Below, one piece after another: positions 1-5,134 of a stretch of DNA of 7,406 nucleotides. Source of the stretch: JANQTF01 sp036835375 (GTDB lineage Bacteria > Bacteroidota > Bacteroidia > J057); NCBI GenBank assembly GCA_036835375.1, contig DAITMB010000181.1, positions 1 to 7,406 of the forward strand. Reading direction: 5' to 3'. Both the position numbers and the translations under genes were made by a program. The notes beneath the pieces were generated by a model. That model had not been told where the DNA came from and did no database searches. It was given only the letters and a program-made list of their open reading frames with translations. Each line of letters begins with the position of its first letter. Positions within the stretch are counted from its first letter, which is position 1.

Positions 1-1832
1 CCAACTCAATGCGACGCCCTTCGGGCAGAAACTCACTTGGAAAATGTCTATCAACGAGAGGGCTCGACGGCGAAGGGGTGATTGTGGCCATGATTGAGCG
101 GGGCATCGACTATACGCACCCCGATTTTATCGACGAAGACGGCAAGACCCGCATCGCTTATATCTACGACATGCTCAATCCGGCAGGTGCGAATGCGCCG
201 GTCAATCCCTACGGCATCGGCACCATTTATACCCGTGCACAAATTGACGCAGCGCTGGCCGCCGGTACGCCTCTCGGATCGACCGACCGCTATGGACACG
301 GCACGGCTTGCACGGGCATTGCGGCAGGAGATGGCAGCGCCATGCCGGGTGCGCCGTATCGCGGGGCAGCACCGGGTGCCACCATCATTTCTGTGAAGGT
401 AAACCACGATCCTTTTCCGGCGACGGGATCCATCGCCGGGCAGGCTGGCGTGTACAATCCCGCCTTTATTCCCCCTGCGATTCAGTTTGTGAAGGACAAA
501 AGCATCGAACTGGGCCTTCCCGTGGCGGTGCTGATGAACCTCGGCTCGATCGGTGGTCCTACCGATGGCAGCAGCGCAATCTGCCGGGCGATGGAAGCAT
601 TTGGCGATGAACCGAGGCGCGTGTTTATTTGTGGTTCCGGGGATGACGGCGGCAATGACAACCGCGCTGCCGATACGCTGGCGCAAGGGGGAGTATCCGA
701 ATTGATGATCAAGAAAGCAGCTGTAGGTAATCTTCGTCTGGAGGTTTGGTACAGTGGCGACGACCGATTGGGCGTGTCGATCACCCGCCCCAATGGCAAT
801 TCGACGGGCGCCCTGCCCACCCCTGCGACCAATACCACCACTTCTACCCATAACATCGGCGGTATCGCTTATTACCACCGAGGCTCGGAGGTGGATTTTG
901 TGGGTTCTGACAATGGGCAGCGGCAGATCATGATTGATATTTCGGCAGATACGGGCACCTACCTCGTGCAGCTCACAGGCAATACCATCGTCACTGGAAC
1001 CTATTTTGCCAGCCTGAATCCCTCTTTGTTTTACAATGAAAACCGCTTTCTCAATCACCTCTATCCTAAAGCCAGCATCAACGATTTTGCCTCGGCCTTC
1101 AACATCCTTGTGCCCACGGACTATGTGTATGACACGACCTACATCGACCTCGACAACATTCCCCGTTCACGAGGCGGACAGGGCGCACGCGGCGACATCT
1201 GGATTGGCAGCAGTGAAGGCCCGACCTTGGATGGTCGCATCGGCGTGGACATTGCGGTGCCGGGAGAGCTGAGCGTCGGCGCTTACAGCCCCGATACCTA
1301 TTATGCCCAGTTTCGCTTCAACATGATGCAGGGGAGCAATGGCCTGTATGGTCTGCAAAATGCGGTGAGCGGTGCGGCACCTACGCTGTTGGGCTTCGTA
1401 GCCCTCATGCTTCAGGTCAATCCTACCCTTACCACTGCGCAGATTCGCAGCATTCTGCATCAGACGGCCCGCACAGATGCGTTTACGGGGGCTACCCCCA
1501 ACTCCACCTGGGGACATGGCAAACTCGATGCCCTCGCGGCCATTCAGGCCACCTACCAAACCCTCAGCTTGGAGCGGGCAAGCCTGGAAGCCTTGGGATT
1601 TTCTTTTTACCCCAATCCATCGAAAGGAAACATCACGTACGAATGGGAACCGGAAATGCCCATTGGCCATGCCCAGGCGACCCTGATGGATGTTCAAGGC
1701 CGGGTGCTGGATGAAATGAATATTGTGTCGGGAACAGGCCTATGGACGCTACCGAGCCTTCCCACCGGGATGTATTTCATTCGGGTCACAACCGCAACCA
1801 ACGTGGGATTTTCCCGGCTGGTGCTGGAGTAG
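1..1832 (+). CDS. Secreted S8 (subtilisin-like, Csp-like) family protein with T9SS sorting domain, 5'-partial, probable frameshift
   Basis: This is a subtilase-fold protein exported by type IX secretion. Residues below count from the ATG at position 9. The first active-site block reads VAMIERGIDYTHPDF, with Glu30 where the catalytic Asp is expected. The His block is GHGT (His97). The NLG...DGSS segment near residue 177 resembles the Csp (clostridial CspB-type) subgroup. The oxyanion block is GSGDDGG, with Asp212 in place of Asn. The Ser block is SGAAP followed by TLLG, with Ser454 retained. A roughly 240-residue stretch between the last two blocks holds a beta-rich insertion. Residues from about 530 to 607 form a T9SS type A sorting domain (FYPNPS, then LPTGMYFIRV). 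The gene runs off the left edge. From 2 to about 58 the better coding frame is a different one, so the ATG at 9 is probably not the true start. Family and secretion route are clear. Protease activity is doubtful given the substitutions. Confidence 0.85.
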   Translation, partial: NSMRRPSGRNSLGKCLSTRGLDGEGVIVAMIERGIDYTHPDFIDEDGKTRIAYIYDMLNPAGANAPVNPYGIGTIYTRAQIDAALAAGTPLGSTDRYGHGTACTGIAAGDGSAMPGAPYRGAAPGATIISVKVNHDPFPATGSIAGQAGVYNPAFIPPAIQFVKDKSIELGLPVAVLMNLGSIGGPTDGSSAICRAMEAFGDEPRRVFICGSGDDGGNDNRAADTLAQGGVSELMIKKAAVGNLRLEVWYSGDDRLGVSITRPNGNSTGALPTPATNTTTSTHNIGGIAYYHRGSEVDFVGSDNGQRQIMIDISADTGTYLVQLTGNTIVTGTYFASLNPSLFYNENRFLNHLYPKASINDFASAFNILVPTDYVYDTTYIDLDNIPRSRGGQGARGDIWIGSSEGPTLDGRIGVDIAVPGELSVGAYSPDTYYAQFRFNMMQGSNGLYGLQNAVSGAAPTLLGFVALMLQVNPTLTTAQIRSILHQTARTDAFTGATPNSTWGHGKLDALAAIQATYQTLSLERASLEALGFSFYPNPSKGNITYEWEPEMPIGHAQATLMDVQGRVLDEMNIVSGTGLWTLPSLPTGMYFIRVTTATNVGFSRLVLE

Positions 1833-1862
1833 GGGGGGCGAAATTTGTGAATAGCATATATC

Positions 1863-1876
1863 TACAGGACAAAAAA
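1863..1876 (+). repeat. Left terminal inverted repeat (14 bp)
   Basis: This is TACAGGACAAAAAA, the exact reverse complement of 2306-2319. Similarity does not continue clearly inward or outward. No other copy was seen in the window. Confidence 0.55.
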
Positions 1877-1945
1877 TGAAAGTAAGTTAATGTGAATGGT
1901 TGATGTAGAAGATATTGCCCCTGAGGAGAGTGTTTGTATGGATCT

Positions 1946-1978
1946 GGTTCTTCCAAGGTGTCAGTCGCGATGCGCCTG
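1946..1978 (+). repeat. Partial, diverged direct copy of the 102-bp repeat core
   Basis: These 33 bases match 2103-2135 in the second full unit with two mismatches. They include the GGTGTCAGTCGCGATGCGCC core. The copy resembles unit 2 more than unit 1. The repeat phase is lost after it, so this is a truncated relic. Confidence 0.7.
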
Positions 1979-1989
1979 ATATGAGGATG

Positions 1990-2091
1990 GGAATCGGATG
2001 GGCTCTACCGAGGTGACAGTCACTACGCGCCTGCGGGATGTGCTGGTGCGGATTGTTCCACATTAGGTCAAAAATCGAAGCGCATAGGATC
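1990..2091 (+). repeat. 102-bp tandem repeat, unit 1
   Basis: This is the first of two head-to-tail units with an exact 102-bp period and no indels. It starts GGAATCGGATGGG and ends with GAAGCGCATAG plus four bases. It differs from unit 2 at six of 98 positions by hand alignment, clustered in the part before the GCGCCTGCGGGATG block. Confidence 0.85.
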
Positions 2092-2193
2092 GGAATCGGA
2101 TGGGTTCTACCGAGGTGTCAGTCGCGATGCGCCTGCGGGATGTACTGGTGCGGATTGTTCCACATTAGGTCAAAAATCGAAGCGCATAGCGAT
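2092..2193 (+). repeat. 102-bp tandem repeat, unit 2
   Basis: This is the second unit, directly abutting the first. The last four bases diverge. CTACCGAGGTG at 2107-2117 can pair with CACCTCGGTAG at 2197-2207, just after the unit. A local hairpin at 2178-2196 (CGAA, G/A mismatch, CGC, loop ATA, GCG, TTCG) spans the unit end and is not possible after unit 1. Confidence 0.85.
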
Positions 2194-2196
2194 TCG

Positions 2197-2250
2197 CACC
2201 TCGGTAGCCTTGGGCCAATCCCTACATATCGCAGGCGCGTAGCAACTGCC
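2197..2250 (-). repeat. Diverged inverted relic of the 102-bp repeat
   Basis: Read on the minus strand, the stretch 2220-2250 resembles the GACAGTCACTACGCGCCTGCG part of unit 1, with a perfect 13-base core (CTACGCGCCTGCG) at 2230-2242. It is followed by CTACCGAGGTG at 2197-2207. The repeat family is therefore present in both orientations inside the element. Confidence 0.6.
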
Positions 2251-2270
2251 ACCTTTCAAAGTGGTCATCC

Positions 2271-2288
2271 TGCAAAGCTGCCTTTGCA
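2271..2288. other. Small hairpin inside right end of MITE-like element
   Basis: TGCAAAG, loop CTGC, CTTTGCA form a perfect 7-bp stem. A run of seven T residues begins about 16 bases later. That is too far for a canonical intrinsic terminator, so a terminator role is only a weak possibility. Confidence 0.35.
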
Positions 2289-2305
2289 ATGAGAACAAAT
2301 CAAAT

Positions 2306-2319
2306 TTTTTTGTCCTGTA
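2306..2319 (-). repeat. Right terminal inverted repeat (14 bp)
   Basis: This is TTTTTTGTCCTGTA, the perfect inverse of the left repeat. It lies 180 bp ahead of the mntA start, so any outward promoter from the element would face the toxin-antitoxin module. Confidence 0.55.
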
Positions 2320-2498
2320 TATTGAGAATGGCATTTTTATCGGCGTAACCAAGATCAATTTCGAAGTGGAACTGTGTCTGTGTATTGATGTGGCTGGAGT
2401 TACCTGTTTTGCCCGACGAAGAAGCATGCCATGACGAGGAAGGTAATAGTGATCAGAATGTAAGCGCTCTATTCGGCGTAAATGCGTATCTTGAATTC

Positions 2499-2852
2499 AT
2501 GAAGCAGAATCTATCGTCATTGCCGCCGCTGATACTGGATCGGCTGGACAAGCTCGGCCAACTGTGTGAGGAGCACAAAATCAAACGCCTTTGGCTGTTT
2601 GGGTCGGCAGTTCGTGGCGATTTTCGGGCGGATTCGGACATCGATGTATTGTATGAATTTGATGACGACAACATACCTGAAATGCATTATCTAACTCATT
2701 TTTGGGGTATGTGGGATGGTCTGGAAGCTTTGTGGGGCAGAAAAGTCGATTTTGTGCATTACCCTGATCTCCAAAACCCGTATTTCAAAGCCGCAGTCGA
2801 TGTATCCAAGCTACTGATTTATGACGCAGAACGCGAAAAAATACCTGTTTGA
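2499..2852 (+). CDS. mntA: MntA-type minimal nucleotidyltransferase antitoxin (type VII TA)
   Basis: This is a 117-residue nucleotidyltransferase-fold protein. The GSX10DXD signature is complete (Gly35-Ser36, Asp47-Ile-Asp49), and a third acidic residue follows in KVDFV (Asp84). Known MntA antitoxins transfer AMP from ATP to a Tyr of the partner HepT toxin, silencing it. That activity here is inferred from intact motifs and gene pairing. The frame is open back to an ATG at 2385, but the 38 extra residues look unlike the family and would exceed its usual length of about 100-120 residues, so the ATG at 2499 is preferred. There is no Shine-Dalgarno sequence, as is usual in this phylum. Its last 32 bases overlap the toxin gene, suggesting translational coupling. 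Base composition is more AT-rich than in the S8 gene, and a repeat element lies just upstream, both consistent with horizontal gain. Confidence 0.88.
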   Translation: MKQNLSSLPPLILDRLDKLGQLCEEHKIKRLWLFGSAVRGDFRADSDIDVLYEFDDDNIPEMHYLTHFWGMWDGLEALWGRKVDFVHYPDLQNPYFKAAVDVSKLLIYDAEREKIPV

Positions 2853-3159
2853 CATCGCCCAATCCATTGACATTATATTCAATATTCACCTCAAAGAAAT
2901 TTCTTCTCTTGAGGAATATAAGCATAGTATCTCCGCACAAGATGGCGTTGAAAAGCGACTGATCGTGATTGGGGAAGCTGCATATCGCCTTCGGCAAATG
3001 GGAGTTTTTCTGCCTTTAACTGACCAGTTGGTAAACCGGCGAAACAGCATCATTCATCAATATGATCAATTTACACATAAAGCTATCTGGTACACAGCAC
3101 AGCAAGAACTTCCGCCTTTAAAAACACATGTACAGGAACTGCTAGAAATAGAGGACTAA
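2821..3159 (+). CDS. hepT: HepT-type HEPN ribonuclease toxin (DUF86, type VII TA)
   Basis: This is a 112-residue all-alpha HEPN/DUF86 protein. It carries the RX4HXY motif as R74-NSII-H79-Q-Y81. Arg and His form the RNase active site in studied HepT proteins, and the Tyr is the residue that MntA AMPylates. The GEAAYRLR helix near residue 51 is also typical of the family. The start codon lies inside the 3' end of mntA (32-bp overlap), so the pair should be co-translated, with the antitoxin gene first. Hand counts on three 60-base lines of this gene give about 33-52% GC, against about 58-65% on two lines of the S8 gene. Length and motif are complete, so the toxin looks functional rather than decayed. 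Its RNA target (mRNA or tRNA) cannot be read from the sequence. Confidence 0.9.
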   Translation: MTQNAKKYLFDIAQSIDIIFNIHLKEISSLEEYKHSISAQDGVEKRLIVIGEAAYRLRQMGVFLPLTDQLVNRRNSIIHQYDQFTHKAIWYTAQQELPPLKTHVQELLEIED

Positions 3160-3292
3160 TGACGCTAGACTCACGTTGCTAGCACCCATTGGAAGTCAGT
3201 AAATATTCTTTATTGACAATGGAAAGATAGTGATCCAATATTCACGTATCAAATGATTTTTTTTCATGATCCTTCAGTCTGATAATCTGGAT

Positions 3293-3314
3293 TTTTCTAT
3301 CAAGAAATAGAAAA
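3293..3314. terminator. Possible bidirectional terminator hairpin
   Basis: TTTTCTAT, loop CAAGAA, ATAGAAAA form a perfect 8-bp stem between two convergent genes. The stem is AT-rich with no GC clamp, so terminator function is uncertain. Confidence 0.3.
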
Positions 3315-3317
3315 TTA

Positions 3318-3349
3318 TTGGCAAAAAATGCTATCTATTTAGTTGCCAA
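3318..3349 (-). terminator. Possible 3' hairpin of the Uma2 gene
   Basis: TTGGCAA and TTGCCAA form a 7-bp stem with an 18-base loop, starting about 10 bases past the Uma2 stop on the minus strand. An AT-rich tract (TAATTTTC) follows. The long loop makes it a weak terminator candidate. Confidence 0.3.
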
Positions 3350-3358
3350 AAGGTACCG

Positions 3359-4003
3359 CTATTCCTCCTTTCCTTCCACGCCATACTTGGCTGCGGCTTC
3401 TTCGGCTTCGCTGAGTTCAGGACCAAAAGTGATGCCCGCATATATCTCCTGGAGAGATAAGCGAAGGTCCCATTCTGGAAGGTCAATGTAGTCTTCCAGG
3501 TCTTCGTAGAATCGCACCTTCCACAATTCATCCCCCGAAGCTGCTGAATCATATCTATGAAAGTGCTGTACGCTGCACTCGCTCTGCTCCACGAGCAAGT
3601 AGTGCCGCAGCGATGGCAACTTGAAGTATTCGCGCTGCTTGAAGGCCAACTCTTTGTGGGTATTGGTCTTGGAGAGGACCTCTATGATCAAAGAGGGGCT
3701 GCGGACCCCATGTTTGCTTTGCAAATCCAGCGGGTGGCAGGTCAACATCAGGTCAGGATAGAGGTAGCGATCGCTGCGGTGGCGAAAGAGCTTGACGTTT
3801 TCGGTAAAAATCGTGCAGCCCTTCATTCTCGATGCAGGCTTGAGACTGAGGACCAGGTTGGTCACCAACTCATTGTGCTGATTGGTAGCGCCCGACATGG
3901 CCACAATAACGCCATCGTGATATTCGTAGCGATCTCCCTGCTGGGCGTCCAGGGCGATGTACTCGTCCCATGTGTAGGGTTGGGAGGAAAGAGGATGAGC
4001 CAT
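3359..4003 (-). CDS. Uma2 family (DUF820) PD-(D/E)XK endonuclease-like protein
   Basis: This is a complete 214-residue protein of the Uma2/DUF820 family, a restriction-endonuclease-like fold. Family landmarks in order are TWDEYIALD (11-19), YEYHDGVIVAMSGAT (26-40) followed by His43, YPDLML with the probable catalytic Asp84, PSLIIEVLS with Glu108, then Lys112, and KQREYFKLPSLRHYLLVEQ (122-140). The Asp and Glu correspond to the PD-(D/E)XK metal-binding pair. The biological role of the family is not settled. Members are often multicopy in Cyanobacteria and Bacteroidota, and a DNA nuclease activity is inferred from the fold. The ATG at 4003 puts the conserved TWDEY block at the expected distance. 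There is no Shine-Dalgarno sequence. The last 20 or so residues are a charged, Ala/Glu-rich tail. It is convergent with the toxin-antitoxin pair and has no obvious partner gene. Confidence 0.85.
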   Translation of the reverse strand: MAHPLSSQPYTWDEYIALDAQQGDRYEYHDGVIVAMSGATNQHNELVTNLVLSLKPASRMKGCTIFTENVKLFRHRSDRYLYPDLMLTCHPLDLQSKHGVRSPSLIIEVLSKTNTHKELAFKQREYFKLPSLRHYLLVEQSECSVQHFHRYDSAASGDELWKVRFYEDLEDYIDLPEWDLRLSLQEIYAGITFGPELSEAEEAAAKYGVEGKEE

Positions 4004-4280
4004 GAGAATGAATGTTAACGGGTGGTGCAGTTGGTACTGAAGGTTTTTGGATCAGTCATTTGTCCCGGATGGCTTCCGCAAGGAAATTCCAGCGAGACAC
4101 AGACTTGACAAACTAAGTACGGAAAAAATGCCGATGGTTTCAAGTCCCCTGAACTTGCGCATGAGGGAATTGACCCCATCAAACCCAGCCACTTGTAACG
4201 AACATCGCTCCGGACGATCGAGCGACGTTCGACGATGCCGGAGCGAAAATGTGAGCGAGAAATGACGGAACAAAACCTTC
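4004..4280. other. Hairpin-rich intergenic region, possible dispersed repeat or structured leader
   Basis: These 277 bp lie between the barrel-protein stop and the Uma2 start, both on the minus strand. I see no credible gene. It holds three hairpins: 4074-4085 (TTCC, GCAA tetraloop, GGAA), 4141-4157 (CAAGT/ACTTG, 7-base loop) and the strong one at 4205-4246. This density suggests a structured RNA, 3' UTR or leader, or a palindromic dispersed element. Confidence 0.4.
4205..4246 (-). other. GC-rich 9-bp stem hairpin
   Basis: TCGCTCCGG (4205-4213) pairs perfectly with CCGGAGCGA (4238-4246). The 24-base loop contains two copies of TCGA that could extend the structure. It lies about 35 bp after the barrel-protein stop on the minus strand. 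There is no T-run right after it, so it is a poor intrinsic terminator. It may protect a 3' end or belong to a palindromic repeat. Confidence 0.45.
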
Positions 4281-5126
4281 TCAAAGTTTCCAGAAAAGGC
4301 CCGCTTCGATGCTGGGCGAAGCCAGCACATTGGTGGCAGCAGTGGCAAAAAAGGCCCCTGCACTCAGCCCCAGGTGCTCATTGACCTGATAGCTGACCTC
4401 AGGGCCGAAACTCACGAATTGGATGTTGTTGGAGAAAATGCCGGTATTGGATTGTGGAGCGTCACCGTTGAAAAAGGAGCGAACGGTGTAAGTCTTGAGA
4501 ATGGCCGTGACTTTGTCGCCGATCTGTGTCCCCACATCAAGACCAAGGTGAAATTCGTCGGAAAAACCTCGGGTGCGGTTGTTGATGCCAATGCTGCCAT
4601 TGATAAAGTATTTTTTCGGCCAAAAGGAATAGCCCCAGTCGAGTTGGAGCAACTGATTAAATTCTCCGTCGCCAGACTGAAGCAGGCCAGTCTCTCCACC
4701 TGAAGTCTCGCCAATGGGCAGACCGAGGCGTAGCGTGACGCCGAGGGCCAGGGCTTTGCCTTGGTTCAGGGCATAGGAAATGCCAACATCAGCATCGCTC
4801 AGCCCCGTAAACGAGTCGCCAGGCTGGATGCGGCCACTTTGCTCGAAGCGAACTTCGTTGAGTGTGGACCGAAACAGGATTGGTACATACGCTTTGACAG
4901 TCCAGCGGTCGCTCAAGCCATATTCGCCATAGAAGCTCGTGACGTGTACCCCTGTGGTTGTGATCGGAATGATCTGGCCCTCAGGGTTGTAGAATCGATC
5001 ACTGACGATCCCGCGCTGACCGAGTTTAAAAAATCCTTTGCCTTTGCCAGCTGGCCAAGGGCCGCCTGCCCATGCATCCGTCGCGAAAAAACCGAGGACA
5101 AGGAGTATTAAGATGATTCGTTTCAT
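4281..5126 (-). CDS. Outer-membrane beta-barrel protein (Phenol_MetA_deg / XagA-like)
   Basis: This is a 281-residue protein with a clear Sec signal peptide (MKRIILILLVLGFFATDAWA, cleavage after AWA). The mature part is built of alternating amphipathic strands rich in Gly and aromatics. GKGFFKLGQ near residue 30 and TSFYGEYGLSDRWTVKAYVPI near residues 63-83 resemble the PF13557-type outer-membrane proteins common in Bacteroidota. The C-terminus ends in Phe-Trp-Lys-Leu, a barrel-like terminal strand. It therefore probably sits in the outer membrane. The transported substrate, if any, is unknown. It begins only 8 bp after the stop of the DM13 lipoprotein gene, so the two are very probably one transcript. 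The start is fixed by the signal peptide. Barrel nature is well supported; the specific family label is less sure. Confidence 0.7.
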   Translation of the reverse strand: MKRIILILLVLGFFATDAWAGGPWPAGKGKGFFKLGQRGIVSDRFYNPEGQIIPITTTGVHVTSFYGEYGLSDRWTVKAYVPILFRSTLNEVRFEQSGRIQPGDSFTGLSDADVGISYALNQGKALALGVTLRLGLPIGETSGGETGLLQSGDGEFNQLLQLDWGYSFWPKKYFINGSIGINNRTRGFSDEFHLGLDVGTQIGDKVTAILKTYTVRSFFNGDAPQSNTGIFSNNIQFVSFGPEVSYQVNEHLGLSAGAFFATAATNVLASPSIEAGLFWKL

Positions 5127-5134
5127 CGCTAAGG

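Larger units (their letters stand above)
1863..2319. mobile_element. Putative MITE-like non-autonomous element with 14-bp terminal inverted repeats
   Basis: The 14-mer TACAGGACAAAAAA at 1863-1876 is matched by its perfect reverse complement at 2306-2319. Both copies end in TA on the outside. If TA is the duplicated target, the element proper is CAGG...CCTG, 1865-2317 (453 bp), similar in logic to IS630/Tc1-mariner derivatives that insert at TA. No transposase is encoded inside. All the 102-bp repeats and their relics lie within these boundaries, which supports one unit. No longer target duplication is visible. The alternative is a chance or regulatory inverted repeat around a decayed intergenic region. 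Family assignment is inference. Confidence 0.45.
1833..2498. other. Gene-free stretch of 666 bp holding a MITE-like repeat element
   Basis: No convincing gene lies here. The stretch separates the S8 gene from the toxin-antitoxin module. It contains a 14-bp inverted-repeat pair, two full 102-bp tandem units, a partial direct copy, a diverged inverted copy and a small hairpin, each listed separately. From 2320 to 2498 it should hold the promoter and leader of the toxin-antitoxin operon. I could not find a clean Bacteroidota -33 TTG / -7 TAnnTTTG pair there. Confidence 0.7.
3160..3358. other. AT-rich convergent intergenic region
   Basis: These 199 bp separate the ends of hepT (plus) and the Uma2 gene (minus). 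No gene is visible. The region is strongly AT-rich and contains a run of eight T residues near 3257-3264 and two inverted repeats that could end transcription from either side (3293-3314 and 3318-3349). Confidence 0.6.

Noticed and set aside
51..1058. 335-codon open frame on the minus strand opposite the S8 gene
   Set aside because: The product is Arg/His/Ile-rich with no recognisable domain. It lies fully antisense to a clear S8 protein, and long antisense frames are expected in GC-rich coding DNA.
1990..2193. CRISPR-like array
   Set aside because: There are only two units, the whole 102-bp unit is repeated without spacers, and no cas genes are present.
2038..2292. 84-codon frame over the tandem repeats with a repeated CGLFHIRSKIEAH peptide
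   Set aside because: The peptide repeat only reflects a 102-bp period divisible by three. The frame lies inside the MITE-like element, has unusual composition and no family resemblance.
3557..4018. 153-codon plus-strand frame opposite the Uma2 gene
   Set aside because: It is a shadow of the minus-strand gene, which carries all Uma2 family motifs; the plus-strand product matches nothing I recognise.
4015..4363. Two overlapping minus-strand frames (89 and 103 codons) in and beside the hairpin-rich gap
   Set aside because: The products are Cys/Ser/Arg-rich without domain or start signal. They overlap each other, and the longer one also overlaps the barrel gene. The sequence is better explained as structured non-coding DNA.
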